Shown here: piece after piece, positions 1-9,022 of the stretch | Position numbering within the stretch: position 1 is the first letter of the stretch | Layout: each line of letters starts with the position of its first letter | NCBI GenBank assembly: GCA_031549495.1 | Contig: JAVBPS010000077.1 | Coordinates: 1-64,000 of the forward strand | DNA from: JAVBOW01 sp031549495 | GTDB taxonomy: Bacteria > Bacteroidota > Bacteroidia > Bacteroidales > Rikenellaceae | Direction of reading: 5' to 3' | Length of the DNA stretch: 64,000 bases | Position numbers and translations under genes: made by a program | Notes under the pieces: model-generated | Database searches by the model: none | What the model saw: only the letters and a program-made list of their open reading frames with translations | Told to the model about the DNA's origin: nothing

Positions 1-1070
1 TGCTCCTGGAAACGCTTCAGCACGCCGTTCTGGTAGAAATAGCCCAGCGAGACGAAATACTTGACGTTTTCGCGGCCGCCGGAAATGGTCAGGTTGTTCT
101 GGCTCTGCAGGAATGTCTTGCGGAAAATGTAATCCCCCCAATCGACGTTGGGATACATGACCGGGTCCGAACCGGTGCGGTAGGCTTCGACCTGCTCGCG
201 CGTGAAATAGAGGTTTTGGTCGGTGATGTTGTCGGCCTGCTGCTTCATGTTCCAGAAACGTGCGAACTCGTAGCTTCCCGTCTGGCTTACCAGCGAAATG
301 GGTTGCTGGAGGCCTACGGTCGACTTGAACGTGATCACGGGTTTGCCCTCGGAGCCCCGGCGCGTGGTGACGAGCACCACGCCGTTGGCCCCGCGCACAC
401 CGAACACCGCCGTGGACGAGGCGTCCTTGAGGACGGAGATGCTCTCGATCTCATTGGCGTCTATTTGCGAAAAATCACGTTCTACGCCATCCACGAGCAC
501 CAGCGGCCGGGATGCGGCGTTGGTCATGGTCCCGGCGCCGCGGATGTAGATCGCCGCGGCGTCGTTGCCCGGCTGACCCGAAGATTGCACCGAAGCCACG
601 CCCGGAAGCGCGCCCGCAAGCACGTTGGTCACGCTGCCCACCGGGGCTTTGACCAGTTCGCTGTTGCCGATGGTCGACAACGCCCCGGTCATAGTGGCCT
701 TGGTCGTGGTGCCGTAGGCGATCACGACCACGTCGTCGACGGCCACCGCCTGGGCGTTCAGCGTGATATCCACCCGCGTGTTCGGGCCGACGGTCACCTC
801 GCGGCTTTCGTGCCCGATATAGGAGAAAACAAGCGTCGCCCCTGCCGGGACATCGAGCTTGTAGTATCCCTCGCGGTTGGCGACCGCCTGCGTGCCGCCA
901 CTGCCTTTGACTGCCACTGTACTTCCGGCCAAAGGCTGGCCGTCCCGGTCTGTGATCCGGCCCGTGACCGCCACTTTTTCCGGGTGCGGCGTATCCTGCC
1001 CCCACGCACCCGGCGCAGACAGCAGAATCGACAAAAGCCATAATAAACTAAGGTAGATTTTTCCTCTCAT
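1..1070 (-). CDS. SusC-like TonB-dependent receptor, 5' part only
   Basis: This is the N-terminal part (about 356 residues) of a SusC/RagA-type outer-membrane transporter; the gene runs off the left edge. The ATG at 1068-1070 is followed by a signal peptide (MRGKIYLSLLWLL...), a carboxypeptidase-regulatory-like domain (residues about 30-115), and a plug domain with the family motifs VVIAYGT, VLKDASSTAVFG and GANGVVLVTT. SusC proteins import oligosaccharides across the outer membrane with a SusD lid lipoprotein, which would be expected to the left of the window. A -7 promoter element lies 94 bp upstream, divergent from the hybrid two-component regulator. That regulator is therefore the natural candidate for controlling it. 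Identity as SusC is certain; the substrate is unknown. Confidence 0.95.
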   Translation of the reverse strand, partial: MRGKIYLSLLWLLSILLSAPGAWGQDTPHPEKVAVTGRITDRDGQPLAGSTVAVKGSGGTQAVANREGYYKLDVPAGATLVFSYIGHESREVTVGPNTRVDITLNAQAVAVDDVVVIAYGTTTKATMTGALSTIGNSELVKAPVGSVTNVLAGALPGVASVQSSGQPGNDAAAIYIRGAGTMTNAASRPLVLVDGVERDFSQIDANEIESISVLKDASSTAVFGVRGANGVVLVTTRRGSEGKPVITFKSTVGLQQPISLVSQTGSYEFARFWNMKQQADNITDQNLYFTREQVEAYRTGSDPVMYPNVDWGDYIFRKTFLQSQNNLTISGGRENVKYFVSLGYFYQNGVLKRFQE

Positions 1071-1163
1071 AGAAGACAAGTTTGGGTTATCTCCTGCTTC
1101 GCAGGCGGATGCCTTACGGTTAGTGGGGCGGCAACCGTTGAAAGCGCTGTCCAGACCCTTCTA

Positions 1164-1171
1164 CAAAGGTA
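1164..1171 (-). promoter_or_regulatory. Bacteroidales -7 promoter element for the susC gene
   Basis: TACCTTTG on the minus strand matches the TAnnTTTG -7 consensus of the Bacteroidota primary sigma factor and lies 94 bp before the susC ATG. No clear TTTG -33 box is visible at the usual distance, as expected for an activator-dependent promoter. Confidence 0.55.
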
Positions 1172-1268
1172 GGACACCGCGGGGGTGGTTATGTTTGGTT
1201 GTGTCCAATATTTGTTCGTTTTCTATCAATTCTTTCTCTGCGGGCCTGTTTTTTTGTCGATTTAATGG

Positions 1269-1276
1269 TACCTTTG
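1269..1276 (+). promoter_or_regulatory. Bacteroidales -7 promoter element for the hybrid two-component regulator
   Basis: TACCTTTG on the plus strand lies 59 bp before the ATG at 1335. Transcription would start near 1283. This makes the in-frame ATG at 1278 (upstream of the start site) unlikely and favours 1335 or 1338. Confidence 0.5.
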
Positions 1277-1334
1277 AATGAACGGAAGATCAGCGCCAGG
1301 ATCCCCCCGGACCACTACCCCAATCGTATACATC

Positions 1335-4300
1335 ATGATGCATGCCCGCTCACTACTGACAGCCTTGTGTTCATCGCTCACGATCCTGCTTGGCCTCCCC
1401 GTCCGGGGGGCTGTCGCGGCAGACGAATACTACTTTAAACAACTATCTATTCGTGAGGGGCTTGCGAATTCCTATGTCACGTCGATGCTTTTCGCCCGCA
1501 ACGGGTACGTGTGGTTCGGTACGCGCAACGGGCTGAGCCGTTACGACCGCTCGGAATTCAGGAATTTCACGCACGAGGAGGGTGTCTGCTCGTCGTTGCC
1601 CAGCGACGGGGTGTTGATGCTCGAGGAGGATCGCAAGGGCACGGTATGGGTGGGCACCGATTCCGGTCTGGCCACATGGGATCCTATGGCCGACCGTTTC
1701 GACGAAGTCCTCTTCGACGGACAAAGCGTACAGGCGTACCGCGCCCTCGAAACCGGGCAAAGTATGTTGTTCGGCAGTATCGGAGCCCTGTATGAATATG
1801 ATTACGGCACAGAAGAGTTGCGATTGTTACGTTTTAATACCCGATCGGACAGCCTTTTCCGGGTATCCGCCATCGCCCGTCTCTCCGAAAAGGAGATATT
1901 GCTCTCCACGCGCGGGGATGGCTTGTGGGTATATGAGCTGCAGGAGCGGAAATTCAGCCGGTGGGAAGGATGTCCGTGGAAAAATATCGTAACGGTTTTC
2001 GTCGATTCTGTAGGGCGGATATGGGTGGCGCTGCATTTCAACGGTGTAGTGTGCTACGACCGTAGTGGAGAGCAACTCTTCCGGTTCACCGCTGCTGACT
2101 CCGACCTCAGTCACGACATCGTACTGGACCTGGCACAGAAGGATGGACAGATATGGATCGCCACTGACGGCGGGGGCATCAATATCTTCAACATGGCAGA
2201 TAACACCCTGTCCCATCTGACGCACATTCCGGGCGATCAGACGTCTCTGCCGGCGAACTCCGTCGTTTGCCTGTGCAACGACCTGCAACGGAACATATGG
2301 GCCGGTACGGTGCGGGCGGGAGCGATAGGGATTAAAAAAGTATCCACCCGCTCATACCGGGAGGTTCCCCCGGGCGATGAACACGGCTTGAGCAGCGGCG
2401 TGGTCATCGGCATGCTGGAGGAGGCGGACGGGAGCATCTGGGTCGGCACGGACGGGGGAGGGATAAACAGGTATGATCCGAAAACGGGAAAATTCCGTCA
2501 TTATCCCCGGACCTACGGCCAGAAAGTGATCTCTTTCATCCGATACTCGGAAGAAGAGTTTCTGCTGTCGCTTTACAGCAAACAGATGGTCGTCTTCAAC
2601 AAACGAACCGGGGAGTTATCGCCCCTCAACATCAGCATGGAGGGTATAAAACCTCACCAGGGGGTGGTCATACCGCAGTTGAGCAGCCACACGGAAGGAC
2701 AGATCGATATATTTGCCCAAATCTCATACAACTACGACATCTCCACCGGGACCACCCGGCCACTCCTCTCCCTGGACCGATCGTCCCTGGCCAGCACCAC
2801 CGTGATAAGCAAGGGGCAATATTTCACATGGCTGTTCGACCGCAAGGGGATATTCAAGGTGAACAACAAGGAGGGGAGCTATTCGAAGGCGCTTTCATTC
2901 GAAAAGGGAATGTTTGTCAATGCCGCCTCGACGGATGAAAACGGGCGGATGTGGATAGGCACGAACAAAGGGTTGTTGTGCTGGGATACCGGTTCGCGTA
3001 TCGACACGGTAAGTTCTTCCCTTTTCAGCGACATCGCGCTGGTGATGTGCGACGGGCGCGGCAGGGTGTGGCTGGCATCGGGCAACAGGCTCTACTCGTA
3101 TATCATGGCCGAGCGCAGGTTCGTGTTGCTGGACGAGTCGGACGGCATACCGGCCTGCGATTATATCGGCAAGTCGGTCCTGGTCACCAAAGACTACTTA
3201 TACCTGGGGACCACCACCGGCCTGCTGCGCATCGACCGCACGATCGACCTCAGAAGCGGGGAGCCGTACGGGATGAGGATCATGGATATCACCATGAACG
3301 GCGAATCACTTCACCTCGGGGATAAAAACAGCCGCAGGAAGCTGTCGTTGCCCTACAACCATTCGCCCCTCACGATCAAACTATCTTCCGATAACCAGGA
3401 TCTCTTTCACGAGAGCGTCTTCCGTTACACGTTGCGTCCGGGGGACACTCCCGCCGTGATACACGGCCAGGACATCGTGCTGCGTTCGCTTTCGGCAGGC
3501 TCTTACGAACTCTCCGTTTCAGGAATGGGCCGTACCGGCGACTGGAGCGACCCGGCCGTACTGTTCTCCCTGACGATCAATCCCCCGTGGTGGAAGAGCG
3601 ACCTGTTCACGATCTCGGCGCTGCTGCTGGCCATGGGGGCGCTCACGGCGCTCAGCTATGGCATCGTACGGAAGGAAAGGCGGCGCAACCTGCGGCAAAT
3701 GGAGGAACACCGCCGCATTTCGCAGGAAGAAACGATACAATTCCTGATCAACATCAGCCACGAGCTGCGGACGCCGCTCACACTCATCCTGGCCCCGCTC
3801 AAACGACTGCTCGGGCAGAAGGAGGAGGGTGACCCGGGTAAGGTGTTGAGCGGGATATTCCGCCAGGCCAAGAAGATGCAGAATATCATCAACATGGTGC
3901 TCGACGCCCGCAAAATGGAAACGGGCAAAGGGACGTTGCAATTCAGGCCACACGACTTGAACGAATGGCTGAGGGGGGTGGCTGCGGATTTCCAGATCGA
4001 GTCGGCCTCGCGCGGCATAAGCATAGCCTATGACCTGGACGAAAACGTGAAAACGGTTGCGTTCGACCAGGATAAAATAGAGATTGTCGTGTCCAATATG
4101 CTGATCAACGCCCTGAAGTTCGGCAAACCGGGTTCCGTTATCCTTATTTCCACACAGGCGACCCCCGATGCAGATGCGGTAAAGGTCTGCATAAAAGATC
4201 GCGGCATCGGGATCGACGGCCTCGACCTTTCGAAGCTCTTCACTCCATTCTACCAGGGCGCCTATGCCAAAGCGGGGAGCGGCATCGGGTTGTCCTATTC

Positions 4301-5264
4301 GAAAGCGCTGGTCGGGATGCACCGGGGGAAGATCGGCGCCTGCTCCAATGACGATGGCCAGGGGGCTACTTTCTGGTTTGAGTTGCCGCTCCGCGCGCAG
4401 CCCGACGGAATGGAATACGCACCGAAATCGTACCTCGAAGAGCTGTTTCTCCCGTCAACGGAAACGATGCCCGCGGAGATCGGGATCGACACCCGCAGCT
4501 ATACGGTGCTGGTCGTGGAAGACGAGCCGGAATTATGCGAGTTTCTGAAAAAAGCCCTCTCCGGTGAATTCAAGCAGGTCATTACCGCCGGTAACGGCAA
4601 AGAGGCATTGGACATCGTGCTCAGCACTCCTCCCGACATCGTCGTAAGCGACGTGATGATGCCCGTGATGGACGGCTTCGAGTTATGCCGTTGCATAAAA
4701 GAAAACCTGCTCGTGAGTCATATTCCGTGCATATTGCTCACGGCGCGGAACGATCCCGACAGCACCCTTATGGGATACAAAACGGGAGCGGACACCTATC
4801 TGGCCAAACCGTTCGATGTGGATCTGCTTCTGGCGGCCATCCGCAACTGCCTGCGCCGCCGGGAGCGGACAAAGGCGCATTACCAGGATTTCGGCCATCC
4901 CATCGTCCCGGAGAAAGGTACATTCAGTAGTGCCGACGAAAAGTTTATGCTCAGGCTTACGGCCATCATCGAAGAGCATATCTCCAATCACGGATTGGAC
5001 GTAAAATTCATCGCCAGCGAGATCGCCATGAGCCGCTCGTCGCTGTACAGCAAGATGAAGGCCATCGCCGGTATGGGGCCCAATGAGTATATTTCCAAGC
5101 TCAGGATCGAAAAAGCGGCTGAATTGCTCTGCACAACGGACATGAGCGTAGTGGAAATATCGGACATGTTCGCATTCAGCGGGCAGCGCTATTTCAGCAC
5201 CGTCTTCAAACGCACTACGGGCAAGACGCCGACCGAATACCGCAACAGGCGGATGGCAAAGTGA
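1335..5264 (+). CDS. Hybrid two-component system regulator (sensor, kinase, receiver, AraC HTH)
   Basis: This one-protein signalling system senses an oligosaccharide in the periplasm and activates PUL transcription in the cytoplasm. The start at 1335 opens directly onto a signal peptide (MMHARSLLTALCSSL...). Then come two Reg_prop beta-propellers with repeated VWFGT/IWVGTDGGGIN blades (residues about 25-650), a Y_Y_Y domain, a membrane helix (about 755-775), and a HisKA domain with phospho-acceptor His near residue 809 in NISHELRTPLT. A HATPase follows with GSGIGLSYSKALV, then a receiver with Asp near 1106 (VVSDVMMPVMDG) and a C-terminal AraC HTH ending FKRTTGKTPTEYRNRR. All catalytic motifs are present, so it looks functional. 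It sits between a divergent susC gene and a convergent GH20 gene, which makes those its likely targets. Confidence 0.96.
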   Translation: MMHARSLLTALCSSLTILLGLPVRGAVAADEYYFKQLSIREGLANSYVTSMLFARNGYVWFGTRNGLSRYDRSEFRNFTHEEGVCSSLPSDGVLMLEEDRKGTVWVGTDSGLATWDPMADRFDEVLFDGQSVQAYRALETGQSMLFGSIGALYEYDYGTEELRLLRFNTRSDSLFRVSAIARLSEKEILLSTRGDGLWVYELQERKFSRWEGCPWKNIVTVFVDSVGRIWVALHFNGVVCYDRSGEQLFRFTAADSDLSHDIVLDLAQKDGQIWIATDGGGINIFNMADNTLSHLTHIPGDQTSLPANSVVCLCNDLQRNIWAGTVRAGAIGIKKVSTRSYREVPPGDEHGLSSGVVIGMLEEADGSIWVGTDGGGINRYDPKTGKFRHYPRTYGQKVISFIRYSEEEFLLSLYSKQMVVFNKRTGELSPLNISMEGIKPHQGVVIPQLSSHTEGQIDIFAQISYNYDISTGTTRPLLSLDRSSLASTTVISKGQYFTWLFDRKGIFKVNNKEGSYSKALSFEKGMFVNAASTDENGRMWIGTNKGLLCWDTGSRIDTVSSSLFSDIALVMCDGRGRVWLASGNRLYSYIMAERRFVLLDESDGIPACDYIGKSVLVTKDYLYLGTTTGLLRIDRTIDLRSGEPYGMRIMDITMNGESLHLGDKNSRRKLSLPYNHSPLTIKLSSDNQDLFHESVFRYTLRPGDTPAVIHGQDIVLRSLSAGSYELSVSGMGRTGDWSDPAVLFSLTINPPWWKSDLFTISALLLAMGALTALSYGIVRKERRRNLRQMEEHRRISQEETIQFLINISHELRTPLTLILAPLKRLLGQKEEGDPGKVLSGIFRQAKKMQNIINMVLDARKMETGKGTLQFRPHDLNEWLRGVAADFQIESASRGISIAYDLDENVKTVAFDQDKIEIVVSNMLINALKFGKPGSVILISTQATPDADAVKVCIKDRGIGIDGLDLSKLFTPFYQGAYAKAGSGIGLSYSKALVGMHRGKIGACSNDDGQGATFWFELPLRAQPDGMEYAPKSYLEELFLPSTETMPAEIGIDTRSYTVLVVEDEPELCEFLKKALSGEFKQVITAGNGKEALDIVLSTPPDIVVSDVMMPVMDGFELCRCIKENLLVSHIPCILLTARNDPDSTLMGYKTGADTYLAKPFDVDLLLAAIRNCLRRRERTKAHYQDFGHPIVPEKGTFSSADEKFMLRLTAIIEEHISNHGLDVKFIASEIAMSRSSLYSKMKAIAGMGPNEYISKLRIEKAAELLCTTDMSVVEISDMFAFSGQRYFSTVFKRTTGKTPTEYRNRRMAK

Positions 5265-5283
5265 TGTTTTGCCGGATACGCGA

Positions 5284-5320
5284 AAGGGGGGCTTCCATTT
5301 AACATGAAAGCCCCCCCTTA
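5284..5320. terminator. Bidirectional terminator between regulator and GH20 gene
   Basis: An inverted repeat with arms AAGGGGGGCTT and AAGCCCCCCCTT lies between the convergent stop codons at 5264 and 5336. It can fold from either strand. Confidence 0.7.
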
Positions 5321-5335
5321 TGACGATCGCACTCC

Positions 5336-6973
5336 CTACCGGAGCCCGTGGGTCGCGTACTTATAGCCCGTACGGTCGTAAAGTTTGACCATGCGTTCGA
5401 GTCGTTTCAGGAAAGAGGCGTAATCCTTCGCCGCCGGCATCGTCCACTGCACTTCGGAGAGGGCGTCCATGCGCGGCAATACCATGTATTCCACCAAATC
5501 GCCATCCTTGATATATTCGCACCACAGGTTGGCCTGCGCCCCTATGATGTGCTTCTTCTGCTCCTCGGTCAGCACGTCGGGTATGGGTTCGTAGGCGTAG
5601 ACCATATCGAGGGGTATGTATCCGCCGATGGCGAGCGGTTCGGATTTTTTGTCTTCAGACTGATAATAGTTGAAGTACATGATTTTATTCGGGACCATGA
5701 TCGCGTCATGCCCCAGTTGCGCGGCCGCGATGCCGCCTTCGACACCCCTCCACGACATGACCGTGGCATTTGGGGCAATGTTGCCTTCCAGTATTTCATC
5801 CCAGCCGATGATGCGGCGGCCATGGTCGTTGAGGAACTTCTCCACACAGGTCATGCTGTAGGTCTGCAACTTATCTTCGGCCGAATGCTTCTGGTCGGCC
5901 GCGAGCCCGAGTTCCTTGATTTTGGCCTGGCAGAGCGGGCATTCCTTCCAGCGTTTGCGCGGGCATTCGTCGCCGCCGATGTGGATATACTGCGAAGGGA
6001 AGATGTCGATGATCTCGGCGAAAACATCGTTAAGGAATGAATAGGTACTCTCTTTGCCCAGGCACAGCACCTCATCGAAAATCCCCCATAACCCCTCTAC
6101 CTGATAGGGTCCCCCGGTGCATCCGAGCCATGGATAAGCCGTAAGCGCGGCAGACATGTGTCCGGGAAGATCAACTTCGGGGATGACGGAAATGAAACGG
6201 TCGGCAGCGTATTGTACGATCTGGCGGGCCTCATCCTTGGTGTAAAAACCTCCGTAGCGCTTGCCGTCGTATGTCCGCGGTTTGTCGTTGTAATGGCCGA
6301 TGAGCGTTTCATTGCGGAATCCGCCGACCTCGGTCAGCAGCGGATATTTGTCGATCTCGATCCGCCATCCCTGGTCGTCGGTGATGTGCCAGTGCAGTCG
6401 GTTGATGTTGTGCAGGGCCAGCAGGTCGATATATTTCTTGACGAACTCTACCGGGAACATGTGGCGGGAGACGTCCAGGTGCATGCCCCGGTAACCGAAA
6501 CGCGGCCAGTCGCTGATGGACACGGCCGGCATAACGACCATGTTGTCCGATACGGAAAGCGGCAGCGACTTGCGCAGGGTTTGTACGCCGTAAAACGTAC
6601 CCGCCGGGGAGGCGCCGTTAATCGTGATCCCTTTCTTGCCGATCGTAAGGTTGTAGGCTTCGCTGTTGGCGTGGGAAAGGGTACAATCGAGTTGTATGGC
6701 GTTCTTCGCTTTAGCTTTCGGGGTGGTTTCCAGTTTCAGGCCGGTGGCGACCTCGATATACTGTGACAACATTCCGGCCACACGTTCCAGGTCTTTGTTG
6801 CCGGCAGGGTATGCGATTACCGTCGAATGGCTCACCACAAAGCCCTCTCCAAGTCCGGGGATGATGCTTTGGGGCATCGGGATAATGTTGTAATCCGCCG
6901 TGGCGGGGTTGCTTCGCACGGTTTGCACGCCAAGGGCAAATGCGGCGATCAGTAGCATCGTCAGTCTCTTCAT
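5336..6973 (-). CDS. Beta-N-acetylhexosaminidase, GH20
   Basis: This enzyme removes terminal beta-linked GlcNAc or GalNAc in the periplasm or at the cell surface. A signal peptide (MKRLTMLLIAAFALGVQTVRS) precedes a GH20b N-domain (residues about 30-150) and a TIM-barrel starting at FGYRGMHLDVSRHM. The catalytic pair Asp335-Glu336 is in HIGGDECP; GH20 uses substrate-assisted catalysis in which Glu is the acid and Asp orients the acetamido group. LHWHITDDQGWRIEI is a further family signature. At 545 residues it has the usual length of the single-domain bacterial enzymes. It is convergent with the regulator and has its own promoter. The target is probably a host or mucin-type glycan, but a chitin-type oligosaccharide is possible. 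Confidence 0.94.
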   Translation of the reverse strand: MKRLTMLLIAAFALGVQTVRSNPATADYNIIPMPQSIIPGLGEGFVVSHSTVIAYPAGNKDLERVAGMLSQYIEVATGLKLETTPKAKAKNAIQLDCTLSHANSEAYNLTIGKKGITINGASPAGTFYGVQTLRKSLPLSVSDNMVVMPAVSISDWPRFGYRGMHLDVSRHMFPVEFVKKYIDLLALHNINRLHWHITDDQGWRIEIDKYPLLTEVGGFRNETLIGHYNDKPRTYDGKRYGGFYTKDEARQIVQYAADRFISVIPEVDLPGHMSAALTAYPWLGCTGGPYQVEGLWGIFDEVLCLGKESTYSFLNDVFAEIIDIFPSQYIHIGGDECPRKRWKECPLCQAKIKELGLAADQKHSAEDKLQTYSMTCVEKFLNDHGRRIIGWDEILEGNIAPNATVMSWRGVEGGIAAAQLGHDAIMVPNKIMYFNYYQSEDKKSEPLAIGGYIPLDMVYAYEPIPDVLTEEQKKHIIGAQANLWCEYIKDGDLVEYMVLPRMDALSEVQWTMPAAKDYASFLKRLERMVKLYDRTGYKYATHGLR

Positions 6974-7007
6974 TGCGGTCTTATTTAGAGTTTATGGGTA
7001 ATATCCA

Positions 7008-7015
7008 CAAATGTA
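7008..7015 (-). promoter_or_regulatory. -7 promoter element for the GH20 gene
   Basis: TACATTTG on the minus strand lies 34 bp before the ATG at 6973 and fits the TAnnTTTG consensus. Confidence 0.5.
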
Positions 7016-7175
7016 CCTTGCCGGATTATAACGCATGTTCGATAATGTCCGATTCATCTCCGCAATAATCCGAAAATCGAAACGGGCAGACCGTCTCGCA
7101 AGGGATATAACTTTTTGAAGAGAACGCAGGGAATAGAGACCTTGGAAATTCAACTGTCGCTAAGTTGCGTACACA

Positions 7176-7426
7176 TTGTGTGCAAATGGAAAAGAGAGAG
7201 GGTCATGACCATCGTCATAACCCTCTGATTTTCTTAGCGACACCATCAGGACTCAAGCCTGAAACCTTCTGAACAGTAGTCAAATGATTTGGGTTTACTT
7301 TGATTTTCGCCGGGTTTCATTATGTCTCTAATGGCTTTAAGATCATTAGCAAGCATAAAAACATCTTTCAGTTTGTTTCGCTGATTATTCCGGAATCCCC
7401 GTATTTGTGTGCAACTTGTGTGCGCA
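7176..7426 (-). repeat. Long direct repeat, copy A (tRNA-Arg 3' remnant plus terminator)
   Basis: This is the first of three related copies of about 250 bp, all in the same orientation. Read on the minus strand, it starts with TTGCGCACACAAG-type sequence at 7426, passes about 135 bp of moderately conserved AT-rich sequence, then a tRNA-Arg-like 3' half (7287-7237), then a hairpin (about 7225-7197), and ends in TTGCACACAA at 7176. Both outer ends carry TTGTGTGCAA-type sequence in the plus orientation. This copy has the changed anticodon arm ACTACTGTTCA and extra substitutions in the hairpin. It separates the GH20 region from the end of PUL I. The rest of 7016-7450 shows no gene. Confidence 0.8.
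7237..7287 (-). pseudogene. tRNA-Arg-like 3' half, copy A
   Basis: The minus strand reads an anticodon arm (TTTGACTACTGTTCAGA, mutated), a variable loop, a TPsiC arm (CAGG-CTTGAGT-CCTG) and an acceptor 3' strand TGGTGTC. The 5' half (D arm and 5' acceptor strand) is absent, so no functional tRNA can be made. Confidence 0.6.
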
Positions 7427-7450
7427 AGACAAGCCTTGCCTTGACAGAAA

Positions 7451-9022
7451 TTATTGGTTATCATGATTCCATACCCGTTCGATGTCTTCCAGCGTTTTAC
7501 CTTTGGTTTCGGGGATCCGTTTCCAGACGAAGAGGGCGGCCAGGATCGCTAAGACGCCATACACCCAGTACGAAAACCCGTGGTTGAAACAACTGACGAG
7601 GGTCTCGTTCCTGTCGAGTATGGGGAACGTCCAGGATACCAGGAAATTGGATACCCACTGCGCCGCCACGGCGATGGACATGACCGCCGAGCGCACCGAA
7701 TTCGGGAACAGCTCGGCCAGCAGCACCCAGCAGACGGGTCCCCACGACATGGCGAATCCGGCGGTATAGGTCACCATGAACGCCAGTTTGAGCATAGGAT
7801 GCAGGTCGACGGCGAACGCCGTGCCGAGCATGATCATCGAAAATGCCATGACCAGCGCACCCGTGATCAGCAGCGGCTTGCGGCCGAATTTATCGACCGT
7901 CATGATGGCGATCACGGTAAATATCGCACTGACCACCCCGACGATGATCGTCTGCAACAACGCCCCGTCCGTGGCCGCCCCCATGGACTTGAAGATCTCC
8001 GGGGCGTAATACATCACCACATTGATCCCCACCAACTGTTGGAAGGCCGACAGTAAAACTCCGGTGATGATGATCGCAAAGCCGTACGAACGGATCGGCA
8101 CGAACAGGGATATAAAGAATCCCCCGATCATCGCGATCTCGAACGCGCTGGGTACATCGCACAATTTCAACGTTAAATACCCTGCCGCAAAGAGCGCCAA
8201 CCATGTGATCATGAACGTATAGTACGGCTTCATGGATACCTGTACCTCATTCCTGAAGCTGTTTTTGATCTCGGCCATCTCCGCCTCCGCTTCCCGGCTT
8301 CCGATCAATCTTGTGAGAATCGCTTCGGCTTTGTCCGCACGGCCCGTCATCGTCAGCCAGCGGGGCGTTTCCGGGGCGAAGAAGAGCAGGATGAAGAACA
8401 ATCCCGCCGGGACGCAGAGCGAGGCGAACATATACCGCCAGCCGACCGTGTGCAGCCACTCGCCCGAGCCGGAATCCTGCCGGGCGATGATGTAATTGAC
8501 GAAATAGACGAACACGATGCCGAAGACGATCGCCAGCTGGTTCATTGCCACCAGGCTCCCCCGCTTTTTCGGTGGGGCGATCTCGGCGATGTACATGGGC
8601 GAGGTGAGCGACGCGATGCCGACCCCGATCCCGCCCAGGATGCGGTAGACGACGAAATGGTAGACGAACGTGTGGTCGCCCGATCCCGGCATCCCGTAGC
8701 CGATCTCCGGCCAGGCCGTGCCTATGGCCGCGATGAAGAACAGGGCCGCCGCGGTGAACAACGCTTTTTTCCTGCCCAGGCGCTGGCTGATCCACCCCGC
8801 GCAGACGGCGCCGATGACGCATCCGATCAGGGCGCTGCTCACCACGAAACCTTCCATGGCGTTGGCCGCGAACGAGGAGAGCCCCATCGGGTCGATGAAG
8901 AAATGGCGCAGGGATTCGACCGTGCCCGATATGACGGCGGTATCGTATCCGAAAAGTAATCCGCCCAGGGCCGCGATCAGCGTGATCCGGTAGGCGTAGA
9001 ATTTGTTCGCTTCTGTTTTCAT
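7451..9022 (-). CDS. Sugar porter, MFS (XylE/GalP type)
   Basis: This is an inner-membrane proton-coupled monosaccharide importer with 12 predicted helices. Family signatures are all visible: GGLLFGYDTAVISG in helix 1, the loop RLGRKKAL, GGIGVGIASLTSPMYIAEIAPP with the PESPR-like PETPRWL, QQLVGINVVMYYAPEIF in helix 7, and the C-terminal PETKGKTLEDIE. At 523 residues it is slightly longer than E. coli XylE because of extra loops. It is the last gene of the long PUL I operon, and its ATG overlaps the TGA of the upstream phosphoesterase by 4 bp. That coupling suggests it imports the monosaccharide released by the locus. The sugar (xylose, glucose or galactose-like) cannot be told from sequence alone. 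Confidence 0.93.
   Translation of the reverse strand: MKTEANKFYAYRITLIAALGGLLFGYDTAVISGTVESLRHFFIDPMGLSSFAANAMEGFVVSSALIGCVIGAVCAGWISQRLGRKKALFTAAALFFIAAIGTAWPEIGYGMPGSGDHTFVYHFVVYRILGGIGVGIASLTSPMYIAEIAPPKKRGSLVAMNQLAIVFGIVFVYFVNYIIARQDSGSGEWLHTVGWRYMFASLCVPAGLFFILLFFAPETPRWLTMTGRADKAEAILTRLIGSREAEAEMAEIKNSFRNEVQVSMKPYYTFMITWLALFAAGYLTLKLCDVPSAFEIAMIGGFFISLFVPIRSYGFAIIITGVLLSAFQQLVGINVVMYYAPEIFKSMGAATDGALLQTIIVGVVSAIFTVIAIMTVDKFGRKPLLITGALVMAFSMIMLGTAFAVDLHPMLKLAFMVTYTAGFAMSWGPVCWVLLAELFPNSVRSAVMSIAVAAQWVSNFLVSWTFPILDRNETLVSCFNHGFSYWVYGVLAILAALFVWKRIPETKGKTLEDIERVWNHDNQ

Noticed and set aside
1278..1334. Upstream in-frame start for the hybrid two-component regulator
   Set aside because: It would start at or before the expected transcription start and would place 19 non-hydrophobic residues before the signal peptide.
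7237..7287. A working tRNA-Arg gene in the repeat
   Set aside because: Only the 3' half from the anticodon arm is present in all three copies; the D arm and 5' acceptor strand are missing.
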